Shown: piece after piece, positions 1 to 7,140 of the stretch
How positions within the stretch are numbered: position 1 is the stretch's first letter
Layout of the letters: each line of letters starts with the position of its first letter
NCBI GenBank assembly: GCA_947464185.1
Contig: CANHVY010000001.1
Location: 124,001-188,000 of the forward strand
DNA length: 64,000 nucleotides
Direction of reading: 5' to 3'
Source: Burkholderiales bacterium
GTDB lineage: Bacteria > Pseudomonadota > Gammaproteobacteria > Burkholderiales > Burkholderiaceae_C
Notes under the pieces: generated by a model
What the model was told of the DNA's origin: nothing
The model's input: the letters and a program-made list of their open reading frames with translations, nothing else
Database searches by the model: none
Position numbers and translations under genes: made by a program

Positions 1-353
1 CCGTGCTGGAGGAACTGCACCGCGAACTGGAGGAAGCTGCCGCCACCCTCGGGGCCACCCGGTGGCAGACCTTCACCAAGGTGATCTTCCCCCTGCTCAC
101 GCCGGCGCTGCTGACCGGGTTCGCCCTGGCCTTCGCGCGGGCGCTGGGGGAGTACGGTTCGGTGATCTTCATCGCCGGCAACATGCCCATGATCAGCGAG
201 ATCACGCCGCTGCTCATCATCACCAAGCTCGAGCAGTACGACTACGCCGGGGCCACGGCACTGGCCGTGGTGATGCTGGTGGTGTCGTTCGCGCTGCTGC
301 TGCTGATCAATCTGCTGCAAGCCTGGGCCCGCCGGCGCCAGGGGGGGTATTGA
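1..353 (+). CDS. cysT: Sulfate ABC transporter permease CysT, C-terminal part (cut by window edge)
   Basis: This is the last 117 or so residues of an inner-membrane permease of the sulfate/thiosulfate importer; the gene begins before the window. Visible are the EAA-loop region that contacts the ATPase ([16 protein letters not shown], then a hydrophobic helix with [16 protein letters not shown]) and a final membrane helix rich in V and L, followed by a positive tail (ARRRQ). The stop at 351-353 is one base before the ATG of cysW, so the two permeases are co-transcribed. The EYGSV/EFGAV signature after the EAA loop is shared with the CysW-like protein downstream. Assignment as CysT rather than another oxyanion permease rests on the following cysW and cysA and on cysB nearby. 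Confidence 0.9.
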   Translation, partial: VLEELHRELEEAAATLGATRWQTFTKVIFPLLTPALLTGFALAFARALGEYGSVIFIAGNMPMISEITPLLIITKLEQYDYAGATALAVVMLVVSFALLLLINLLQAWARRRQGGY

Positions 354-354
354 C

Positions 355-1296
355 ATGCGCGCCACCTCCGAACCGCGCTGGGTGCAATGGGTCCTGATCG
401 GCCTGACCCTGTCGTTCATGACGCTGTTCCTGTTCGTCCCGCTGGCCACGGTGTTCGTGGAGGCGCTGAAGAAGGGCTGGGGCGTCTACCTGGCCGCTAT
501 CACCGAACCTGATGCGCTCTCGGCCATCCGCCTCACCTTGCTGGCGGCGGCCATCAGCGTGCCGCTGAACCTGGTGTTCGGTGTGGCCGCGGCCTGGGCC
601 ATCGCCAAGTTCGAGTTCCGGGGCAAGAGCACGCTGCTGACCTTGATCGACCTGCCGTTCTCCGTGAGTCCTGTCATCGCCGGCCTGATCTACGTGCTGG
701 TGTTCGGCTTGCAGGGGTGGTTCGGCGAGTGGCTGCGCGAGCACGACTTGAAGGTCATCTTCGCGGTGCCGGGCATCGTGCTGGCCACCGTCTTCGTCAC
801 CTTCCCCTTCGTGGCCCGCGAACTCATCCCCTTGATGCAGGCGCAAGGCACAGACCAGGAGGAGGCTGCGCTGGTGCTGGGCGCCAGCGGCTGGCAGACC
901 TTCTGGCGCGTGACCATGCCCAACGTGAAGTGGGCCCTGCTGTACGGGGTGATCCTGTGCAATGCGCGGGCGATGGGAGAGTTCGGTGCGGTCAGCGTGG
1001 TGTCGGGCCACATCCGAGGCCAGACCAACACCATGCCGCTGCACATCGAGATCGCCTACAACGAATACCAGTTCGCCGCGGCCTTTGCCGTGGCCTCGCT
1101 GCTGGCAGGACTGGCGCTGGTGACCTTGGCGCTGAAGTTCGCGGTGGAGCAGCGTGTGCGCCTGGCCCGCGCGGCAGGTACCCACCAGGGCGGCGCCGGC
1201 CTGCACGGGGCCGCGCCGGTGTCGCCTGCCGTGGAGGCGCAGGCGACCGCTTCCGGAAAGACCCCTCTCAACAAGCTTCGCCCCAGCACACCATGA
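355..1296 (+). CDS. cysW: Sulfate ABC transporter permease CysW
   Basis: A 313-residue inner-membrane permease, second half of the CysT/CysW channel that passes sulfate or thiosulfate from a periplasmic binding protein (not in the window) into the cytoplasm. The sequence shows an N-terminal membrane helix (about residues 15-38, preceded by PRWVQW), several further hydrophobic segments, and the EAA loop near residue 170-195 ([16 protein letters not shown] followed by GEFGAV). The last 40 residues form a non-hydrophobic tail rich in Ala, Gly and Pro that permeases of this family usually lack. The start ATG at 355 is one base after the cysT stop. The stop overlaps the cysA start as ATGA (1293-1296), indicating translational coupling. 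Confidence 0.93.
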   Translation: MRATSEPRWVQWVLIGLTLSFMTLFLFVPLATVFVEALKKGWGVYLAAITEPDALSAIRLTLLAAAISVPLNLVFGVAAAWAIAKFEFRGKSTLLTLIDLPFSVSPVIAGLIYVLVFGLQGWFGEWLREHDLKVIFAVPGIVLATVFVTFPFVARELIPLMQAQGTDQEEAALVLGASGWQTFWRVTMPNVKWALLYGVILCNARAMGEFGAVSVVSGHIRGQTNTMPLHIEIAYNEYQFAAAFAVASLLAGLALVTLALKFAVEQRVRLARAAGTHQGGAGLHGAAPVSPAVEAQATASGKTPLNKLRPSTP

Positions 1297-2096
1297 GCAT
1301 CCAGATCCGCCACCTGCACAAGCGTTTCGGCACCACCATCGCCTGCGACCACCTGGACCTGGAGGTCGGTTCAGGCGAACTCGTGGCCCTGCTGGGCCCC
1401 TCGGGTTGCGGCAAGACCACGCTCTTGCGCGTGATCGCAGGGCTGGAGGTCCCTGACGAAGGAGCCGTCCTGTTCAACGGGCAGGACGTCACGCAGACAC
1501 CCGTGCGCGAGCGCGGGGTGGGCTTCGTGTTCCAGCATTACGCGCTGTTCAACCACCTGAGCGTCTTCGAGAGCGTCGCCTTTGGTCTGCGGGTGCGCCC
1601 GGCGCGCGGGGATGCGGTCCGGGCGGCCCGTCCGGCCGAAGCGCAGATTCGCGAGAAGGTGACGTCCTTGCTGGCGCTGGTCCAGCTCGAGGGCTTGGGG
1701 GGCCGTTTTCCTCACCAGTTGTCCGGCGGGCAGCGCCAGCGCGTGGCCTTGGCCCGCGCCCTGGCCGTGGAACCCCGTGTGCTGCTGCTGGACGAGCCCT
1801 TTGGCGCGCTCGATGCCAAGGTGCGCAAGGAACTGCGCCGATGGCTGCGCCAGCTGCATGACGAGGTGCATGTCACCAGCGTGTTCGTCACCCATGACCA
1901 GGACGAGGCGCTGGAGGTGGCGGACCGCGTGGTGGTCATGAACCAGGGCCGCATCGAGCAGCAGGGCTCGGCCGAGGACTTGATCACGCGCCCTGCCACC
2001 GACTTCGTGCGCGCCTTTCTCGACGATGGCGCACCTTCGGTGGTGCATCGTCTGCGCGAACGCGCCGCAGCGGGCCTGCAGACCCAGGCGGCATGA
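1293..2096 (+). CDS. cysA: Sulfate ABC transporter ATP-binding protein CysA, short form lacking the C-terminal regulatory domain
   Basis: A 267-residue ABC ATPase that powers sulfate uptake with CysT/CysW. It has Walker A GPSGCGKT at about residues 35-42, the Q-loop (FVFQHYALF), the signature LSGGQRQR near residue 140, Walker [12 protein letters not shown] near 165 and the switch histidine in [10 protein letters not shown]. Typical CysA proteins are about 340-365 residues and continue into a TOBE-like domain. This one stops shortly after the point where that domain would begin ([14 protein letters not shown]), followed by a short charged tail. The start is the ATGA overlap with cysW. Just downstream the GC content drops and an unrelated cassette begins, so the short end may result from rearrangement. 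The nucleotide-binding core looks intact. Confidence 0.9.
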   Translation: MSIQIRHLHKRFGTTIACDHLDLEVGSGELVALLGPSGCGKTTLLRVIAGLEVPDEGAVLFNGQDVTQTPVRERGVGFVFQHYALFNHLSVFESVAFGLRVRPARGDAVRAARPAEAQIREKVTSLLALVQLEGLGGRFPHQLSGGQRQRVALARALAVEPRVLLLDEPFGALDAKVRKELRRWLRQLHDEVHVTSVFVTHDQDEALEVADRVVVMNQGRIEQQGSAEDLITRPATDFVRAFLDDGAPSVVHRLRERAAAGLQTQAA

Positions 2097-2448
2097 CAGC
2101 CAAGGCGAAAGCGGATAGGCCAGGGAACGAGGCCTTCGCGAAGCAGAGCCCTTGCAGCGGATGCGGGTGACTGCAAGGTGGAGGCGATCTGGGCGAGTAG
2201 GGATCGCTCTCCCTTGAGTATGGGTTTGGGCGTTGGACCATTCCCGGTGAGCTCACGCGCCACCGCGGCCGCGGCCTTGTTCAGCGTGGCCACGTCGATG
2301 CGGTCCTGGTGAACATCCTGTCCGACTTACAGCGTGCTAGATTCATCTAGCGTGTGTCTTGGTACAAGTTCGCAACGACCAGCAACGGTAACGAGACATG
2401 TTCGGCCCAGGAAGGTCGAAGCAAGTCATTTTTCAAAGGAGGGGTCCG
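2097..2448 (+). other. Non-coding stretch between cysA and the accessory cassette
   Basis: No convincing gene in 352 bases. The first part (2097-2300) is GC-rich. On the plus strand an ATG at 2093, overlapping the cysA stop, opens a 25-codon frame ending at 2170. On the minus strand an open frame runs through 2290-2100 back into cysA. Neither resembles a protein I recognise; the segment could be a degenerate gene end or a dispersed intergenic repeat. From about 2330 the composition becomes more AT-rich, and a perfect 16-base palindrome is present at 2336-2351. This part presumably holds the promoter of the gene starting at 2449. Confidence 0.5.
2336..2351. promoter_or_regulatory. Perfect 16-bp palindrome upstream of the accessory cassette
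   Basis: GCTAGAT-TC-ATCTAGC: two 7-base arms that are exact reverse complements around a 2-base centre. CTAG is rare in this GC-rich DNA, yet it occurs in both arms. The palindrome lies 97 bp upstream of the ATG at 2449. An operator for a cassette regulator, or a target-site or recombination remnant, are both possible. There is no T-run, so a terminator is unlikely. Confidence 0.45.
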
Positions 2449-3171
2449 ATGTCTGAAGAAATCGAGCCCCCCATGGACGACGGCGAGGGCCGAGACCTCA
2501 TGGTCGTGAAGATGCTCTTGGGCTTTGTGCCAGGAGTGGGTGGGGCTTTGGCAGAGTTTGTTGGCTATGTTCACGATAACGTGGCCCGACGGCAAGCGGT
2601 GTGGATGCAGGAGGTTTCTACGGCGATCAATGAGCTTCGCGGGAAGTTGGACCTCACCACGGGGCAGCTTTTGTCAAACGAAGCCTTCGTCTCCTTCTTG
2701 CTGCAGGCTACCCCTGTCGCTCTGCGGACACACCGGTCCGAAAAACTCCGTGCCCTGAAGAGCGCGCTGGTTTCGGTAGGTAGCTCTACGGGACCTGAAG
2801 AGGACCTGGCCACCCAGTTCCTTCGGTACATCGATGAGTTAACCCCCTCACACCTCAGGATCCTGCAGGCGTTGCAGTCCCGCTCCGAAGAGTTTTGTGC
2901 CGTGACCACGATGGAGCTGGCTATCCAGCACCTGTCACCATCCGTCTCCTATACCCCATCCTCCGAGACGCGGTACGCCCTTCGGATCTACCTGCATGAC
3001 TTGAACGCCAGAGGGCTGGTCAACGCCAGCGACCTGCAGGAGTTGCCCGAATTCGAGTCTCGGGCTGGCTACGTCCAGGTTGAGGAGTCGGACCGCACGC
3101 CTCTGCAAGTCACAGATCTGGGAAAGCGCTTCATGGTGTTCATCACGAGCGATGCTCCGCTCAGGGTCTAG
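2449..3171 (+). CDS. Conserved-looking protein of unknown function, first gene of a two-gene accessory cassette
   Basis: I do not recognise a named function. The start ATG at 2449 is supported by a strong ribosome-binding site, AAGGAGG at 2436-2442, six bases upstream; an earlier in-frame ATG (2398) lacks one. The product has 240 residues: an acidic N-terminus (residues 1-16), a short Gly-rich hydrophobic segment at about 20-41 (LLGFVPGVGGALAEFVGYV) that may bury or touch a membrane, then a mainly helical region with RTHRSEKLRALKSAL near 93-107 and FLRYIDELTPSHLRILQAL near 124-142, and a C-terminal part ending in LQVTDLGKRFMVFI that resembles a winged-helix-like tail. The arrangement of the LTPSHLRIL region recalls families such as Abi-alpha/DUF4393 found in phage-defence settings, but that is only an impression. 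GC content and codon use are lower than in neighbouring genes. Confidence 0.7.
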   Translation: MSEEIEPPMDDGEGRDLMVVKMLLGFVPGVGGALAEFVGYVHDNVARRQAVWMQEVSTAINELRGKLDLTTGQLLSNEAFVSFLLQATPVALRTHRSEKLRALKSALVSVGSSTGPEEDLATQFLRYIDELTPSHLRILQALQSRSEEFCAVTTMELAIQHLSPSVSYTPSSETRYALRIYLHDLNARGLVNASDLQELPEFESRAGYVQVEESDRTPLQVTDLGKRFMVFITSDAPLRV

Positions 3172-3232
3172 ATGCCGCTTTCGCGGCAGCAGCCCCGTAG
3201 GCAGAAAAAGCAAGCCTAACCACGACGCCTCA

Positions 3233-4021
3233 ATGCTGGACTACGATCTCATCGACGACTGGGCGCCGCAGCTCGAACGTGCCCTGGCCGACGCTGTGCC
3301 TGCGACCGTGCGTCGGAAGATCGCTGGCACCCGATACGAGTTTGTGGAGGATGCGCTCGAAGACCTGTTGCGCGGTGTGGATCGGGGGCAAGTCGTGGAG
3401 CGCGCGCTTCGCTGGATCACAGACGGCCACGTGCTTGCCTACCACGGCACCCGGCTCACACCGGAGGACGTGATCTCGATCGGGACAAATGGACTCCAAC
3501 CCCTTGTTGCCATGCAGCGCCGGGGCCGCCTTCAGAGAGCTCTTTGCTCTCACCGTTCATGGAAGGAGGTCGAGGGCAAGCTCGACGACGTTCTTGGGGC
3601 GCACAGTGGCGTTGGTGCGTTGCGCCACCGTGAAGGCCAAGTACATCTCACGCTCTCTCGGTCCGGGCTGGTCAACGGTTTCAATCACTACCTCGCACAA
3701 GGATCGGAGTTTGACGGACTCATTGCATACGATCTACTTGGCGATGAGGGTCGCGCTTTGCTCGCAACTGACGGGACTGCCTTGGTCGTCAAGGTGGCAG
3801 TCCCTGGTCAAAGTGCTATTGAAGGAACACAGCGCTTTTTCACGATTGAGCAGACCCTGGCGCGAGGCGAACTACCAAACTTGCTGGCTCCGTTCTTGGA
3901 AGCGTGGGCGTTCAAACTCTCCGACCCCACCTATCTATCGTCGCAGCAGATGCTCGATTGCGGCATCTGGTACCGGGACGCTATTCCCGCGAAGTGGATA
4001 GTGAGCATTGAGCCGCCGTGA
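3233..4021 (+). CDS. Protein with an ADP-ribosyltransferase-like YHGT motif, second gene of the accessory cassette
   Basis: A 262-residue protein, start ATG at 3233, 61 bp after the previous gene. No named family is recognised with certainty. A helical N-terminus (1-65) leads into LAYHGTRLTPEDV with Y70-H71-G72-T73, followed by NGL (86-88). A hydrophobic-residue-His-Gly-Thr motif followed by a Gly-Leu turn is typical of the NAD-binding start of ADP-ribosyltransferase folds (PARP/KptA type, H-Y-x). A second conserved-looking block is VHLTLSRSGLVNGFNHYLAQ (137-156), which supplies a candidate Tyr (Y153), and an acidic or Gln residue could come from the SSQQMLDCGIW region (236-246). The C-terminus PAKWIVSIEP is beta-like. 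An NAD-dependent effector paired with the upstream protein is an inference. The gene is co-directional with its neighbour, lower in GC than the surroundings, and ends convergently 85 bp from cysB. Confidence 0.7.
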   Translation: MLDYDLIDDWAPQLERALADAVPATVRRKIAGTRYEFVEDALEDLLRGVDRGQVVERALRWITDGHVLAYHGTRLTPEDVISIGTNGLQPLVAMQRRGRLQRALCSHRSWKEVEGKLDDVLGAHSGVGALRHREGQVHLTLSRSGLVNGFNHYLAQGSEFDGLIAYDLLGDEGRALLATDGTALVVKVAVPGQSAIEGTQRFFTIEQTLARGELPNLLAPFLEAWAFKLSDPTYLSSQQMLDCGIWYRDAIPAKWIVSIEPP

Positions 4022-4106
4022 CTGAGAGTTACGGCAGGAGTGCAGCCTTTCAAGAAGCTTCCCGTAAGCAGCTCACGCCAGTTCACGGTCGGTGGGCTCT
4101 GGCCTA

Positions 4107-5063
4107 TCAGATTTCGAAGGCCGTGCCCGGTTCGGCGCGCAGGGCAGGTTCCACCACGTCCCGGCCGAGGGGAGGGGCGAAGGCCTGGATGAAGCTGTAG
4201 GCGTACGCCCGCAGGAAGGCGCCTTTGCGGACCGCCAGCCGCGTGAGATTGGGTGCGAACAGATGGCGTCCGTCAATCGCGTGCAGATGCCTGTCGCGCT
4301 CCTCGTCGTAGGCGATGGCGGCCACGATGCCCACGCCCAAGCCCAGTTCGACATAGGTCTTGATGACGTCGGCGTCCATGGCCTCCAGCACGATGCGCGG
4401 CTCGATGTGCTGCCGGCTGAAGGCTTCGTCGATGTGGCTGCGGCCGGTGAAGCCGGGCTCGTAGGTCACGAGCGGGAATTGCGCCAGCCGCGCCAGCGTC
4501 AGGCTCAGGCCCTGAGCCGCATCTTCTGCCAGGGGGTGGCCGGGTGGCACCAGCACGGCGTGTGTCCACTGGTAGCAGGGCAGGGCCACCAGTTCGGGGT
4601 AGGTGGCCAGCGCCTCGGTGGCCACGCCGATGTCGGCTTCGCCTTCCAGCAGCATCTGCGCCACCTGGCGTGGCGAGCCCTGGTGCAGTCGCAAGGCCAC
4701 CTCTGGGTGGGCCAGGCGGAAGTCCCGCACGGCGGGCGGCAGCGCGTAGCGGGCCTGCGAGTGCGTCGCCGCGATGGTGAGCGTCCCGCGCCCGTCAGCA
4801 GCGAAGTCTTCGCCCGCACGGCGCAGGTTGTCCGCTTCCTGCAACAAGCGCTCCACGATGGGCAGCACCGTGTGGCCCGGCGGGGTGAGCCCGGTCAGGC
4901 GCTTGCCGGCCCGCACGAAGATTTCCACGCCCAGTTCGTCTTCCAGCTCCCGGATCTGCCGGCTCACGCCGGGCTGAGAGGTGTGCAAGGCCTCTGCCAC
5001 GGCCGTGAGGTTGAAGCCGCGTCGGACCGCCTCACGCACGGATCGCAATTGCTGGAAATTCAC
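4107..5063 (-). CDS. cysB: LysR-type regulator of sulfur assimilation, CysB family
   Basis: A LysR-family activator of about 318 residues, expected to sense an O-acetylserine-type signal and switch on sulfate uptake and reduction genes. The N-terminus MNFQQLRSVREAVRRGFNLT with the helix-turn-helix (TAVAEALHTSQPGVSRQIREL) is typical of CysB/Cbl proteins, which begin M-x-x-QQLR. The C-terminal co-inducer domain contains the family-like THSQARYALP segment and GLGVGIV near residue 240. I chose the GTG at 5063, which gives the family-typical start; another GTG at 5096 would add 11 residues. The gene diverges from cysH, and the intergenic region 5064-5312 should hold CysB sites. In many Burkholderiales a cysB gene follows cysA on the same strand; here it is inverted behind the cassette. 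Confidence 0.9.
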   Translation of the reverse strand: MNFQQLRSVREAVRRGFNLTAVAEALHTSQPGVSRQIRELEDELGVEIFVRAGKRLTGLTPPGHTVLPIVERLLQEADNLRRAGEDFAADGRGTLTIAATHSQARYALPPAVRDFRLAHPEVALRLHQGSPRQVAQMLLEGEADIGVATEALATYPELVALPCYQWTHAVLVPPGHPLAEDAAQGLSLTLARLAQFPLVTYEPGFTGRSHIDEAFSRQHIEPRIVLEAMDADVIKTYVELGLGVGIVAAIAYDEERDRHLHAIDGRHLFAPNLTRLAVRKGAFLRAYAYSFIQAFAPPLGRDVVEPALRAEPGTAFEI

Positions 5064-5312
5064 GGCGGGAGTTTGCTCAGTCCTACAAGTGAGCACAACG
5101 AATGAAGAGTTGTATGGATATTTGATACGCGCATATGCGGGGGCGTCGGAAGGGGTGTCGGCAGGGGGCGTCTGCGGCGGCCTCCCAAGGCCTGCTCCAC
5201 GGCACCGGGCTCGGACCGGGGATATGCGGAATCCTCAGATGAGTCCTTGAAACACTTCCTTGGCGGGGCAGGGCACGGTCCTTAGAGTCCGACCCTCCAT
5301 TACGGAATTGCC
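5064..5312 (+). promoter_or_regulatory. Divergent control region between cysB and cysHDN
   Basis: 249 bp without a gene. It contains the only AT-rich patch of the neighbourhood (about 5097-5135), including a perfect 10-base palindrome CGCATATGCG at 5130-5139. The octamer ATATGCGG occurs both here (5133-5140) and again as GATATGCGGA around 5221-5230. CysB sites are degenerate and cannot be assigned by eye. No clear -35/-10 pair is visible in front of cysH. Confidence 0.45.
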
Positions 5313-6197
5313 ATGGGCGCGCCCCCGACCACTGACTTCTCACCCTTTCCCAAGCCGGCGCAGCAGCCCGCTCCGGCCCGCGGGCTTGACGCAATCGCGG
5401 CCCGGGGCACGGGGAACGTGGGCAGGTTGCAGGAAGTGCCAGCCGAGGTGTTGCAGGAGCGCTCACAGTCCGCGCTCGCTGTCTTGCGTGAAGCGGTAGA
5501 TGCAGGCCCGGCGGCGTTTTCGACCAGCCTCGGGGCGGAAGACATGGTGCTGCTGGATCTGATCCGAAGTCACGGCCTGGACATCGCCATCTTCACCCTG
5601 GACACCGGGCGGCTGCACGAGGAGACCTACCGCGTGTTGCAGCGTGCCGAAGCCCGGTATGGGCGCTGCATCGAGGTGCGGATGCCGGATCCTCAGGCCG
5701 TGCGTGCGCTGGTCGCCGCCCAGGGCATCAATGGCTTTTATGAGTCGGTTGCGCAGCGGCAGGCCTGCTGCGTCGTGCGCAAGCTGCAGCCCTTGAAGCA
5801 AGCGCTGGCGGGCCGCAGGGCCTGGGTCACGGGGCAGCGGGCGGCGCAGTCGGTCACCCGCGCGGGACTGTTGCCGCGCGAGCCCCAGGGCCCGGGCGAG
5901 CCGGAGAAGTTCAACCCGCTGCACGACTGGAGCGAAGCCGAGGTTTGGGCCTACCTGCGCGCGCACGACGTGCCCTGGAACGAACTGCACGAACGGTTCT
6001 TCCCCAGCATAGGCTGCGCACCCTGCACCCGACCCGTCACGCTCGGGGAGGACATCCGTGCCGGGCGCTGGTGGTGGGAGTCCGCCCAGACGCGGGAATG
6101 CGGACTTCACGCCCCCCCATCCGCCGCCCCGGCGCAGCGCCCGGTCGCGGCGCAAGCCGCCGAGCCTCCGTCACAGCCTCTGCATCAGACCCCATGA
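5313..6197 (+). CDS. cysH: Adenylyl-sulfate (APS) reductase, assimilatory
   Basis: A 294-residue member of the CysH family that reduces activated sulfate to sulfite with thioredoxin. The PP-loop-like region STSLGAEDMVLLDLI and the arginine-rich TGQRAAQSVTRAG are present. The cysteine pattern RQACCVVRK and IGCAPCTRP (CC...CxxC) is that of 4Fe-4S APS reductases; PAPS-specific enzymes lack it. The C-terminal redox motif is present as ECGLH. Known biochemistry of this subtype means APS can be used directly, without a CysC kinase. An extra low-complexity tail of about 30 residues follows ECGLH. The stop overlaps the cysD start (ATGA at 6194-6197). Sulfite reductase (cysI) and its usual partner gene, often just upstream in Burkholderiales, are not here. 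Confidence 0.92.
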   Translation: MGAPPTTDFSPFPKPAQQPAPARGLDAIAARGTGNVGRLQEVPAEVLQERSQSALAVLREAVDAGPAAFSTSLGAEDMVLLDLIRSHGLDIAIFTLDTGRLHEETYRVLQRAEARYGRCIEVRMPDPQAVRALVAAQGINGFYESVAQRQACCVVRKLQPLKQALAGRRAWVTGQRAAQSVTRAGLLPREPQGPGEPEKFNPLHDWSEAEVWAYLRAHDVPWNELHERFFPSIGCAPCTRPVTLGEDIRAGRWWWESAQTRECGLHAPPSAAPAQRPVAAQAAEPPSQPLHQTP

Positions 6198-7129
6198 CTG
6201 CCCTGTCTGCCAACCTCCCCGACACCGGCACCTCCACGCTCAGCCACCTGGACTGGCTGGAGGCCGAAGCCCTGCACATCCTGCGCGAGGTGGCCGGCCA
6301 GTGTGCCCACCCTGCGCTGCTGTTTTCTGGCGGCAAGGATTCCATCGTGCTGCTGCACCTGGCCACCAAGGCCTTCCGGCCCGCGCGCTTTCCGTTCCCT
6401 TTGCTGCACATCGACACCGGCCATAACTTCCCCGAGGTCATCGCCTTCCGTGACGCTCGCGCAGCCGAACTGGGTGAGCGTTTGATCGTCCGGTCGGTGG
6501 AGGACTCCATCGCCGCCGGGCGTGTCGTGCTGCGCAGCCCGGACGAGTCTCGCAACCGCCACCAGAGCGTGACCTTGCTGGATGCGATTGCCGAGTTCGG
6601 CTTCGATGCCTTGATCGGCGGTGCCCGGCGCGACGAGGAGAAGGCCCGCGCCAAGGAGCGTGTCTTCAGCTTCCGCGACGCCTGGGGCCAGTGGGACCCC
6701 AAGAACCAGCGGCCCGAACTGTGGAACCTCTACAACGCCCGGGTCGCCCCAGGCGAGCACATGCGGGTGTTCCCCATCAGCAACTGGACCGAGCTGGACG
6801 TCTGGCAGTACATCGCCCGCGAAGGCCTGGCCGTGCCCTCGCTGTACTTCGCCCACGAGCGGCCCATCGTGCGGCGCGCTGGCGCCCTGGTGCCGGTGAC
6901 GCCGCTGACGCCCGCGCGCGAGGGCGAGCAGGTGGAGAGCTTGTCGGTGCGCTTCCGCACCGTCGGAGACGTCACCTGCACCTGTCCCGTGGCGTCCACG
7001 GCGCGCACCCATGCGCAGATCCTGCTGGAGACCGTGGGGGCCACTTTGACCGAACGCGGCGCCACGCGCATGGACGACCAGACCTCCGAGGCCTCGATGG
7101 AGTTGCGCAAGCGAGAGGGCTATTTCTGA
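6194..7129 (+). CDS. cysD: Sulfate adenylyltransferase subunit 2 (CysD)
   Basis: The 311-residue catalytic subunit of ATP sulfurylase, forming APS from ATP and sulfate with GTP hydrolysis by CysN. The ATP-pyrophosphatase PP-loop SGGKDS is at residues 45-50. Further family features are HIDTGHNFPEVI, the GGARRDEEKARAKERVFSFR segment, NLYN followed by HMRVFPISNWTELDVW, and a C-terminal GDVTCTCPV. The length matches the family (about 300-315). The start overlaps the cysH stop by 4 bp and the cysN ATG follows 11 bp after the stop, so cysHDN form one operon. Confidence 0.96.
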   Translation: MTALSANLPDTGTSTLSHLDWLEAEALHILREVAGQCAHPALLFSGGKDSIVLLHLATKAFRPARFPFPLLHIDTGHNFPEVIAFRDARAAELGERLIVRSVEDSIAAGRVVLRSPDESRNRHQSVTLLDAIAEFGFDALIGGARRDEEKARAKERVFSFRDAWGQWDPKNQRPELWNLYNARVAPGEHMRVFPISNWTELDVWQYIAREGLAVPSLYFAHERPIVRRAGALVPVTPLTPAREGEQVESLSVRFRTVGDVTCTCPVASTARTHAQILLETVGATLTERGATRMDDQTSEASMELRKREGYF

Positions 7130-7140
7130 AAGGCACCCGC

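Noticed and set aside
307..1206. Long minus-strand open frame opposite cysW
   Set aside because: GC-rich codon bias leaves few stops in antisense frames; the predicted protein is Gln/His/Arg-rich without any motif, and cysW is clear on the plus strand.
2398..2448. Earlier start of the first cassette gene at 2398
   Set aside because: No ribosome-binding site before it, whereas AAGGAGG is ideally placed before the ATG at 2449.
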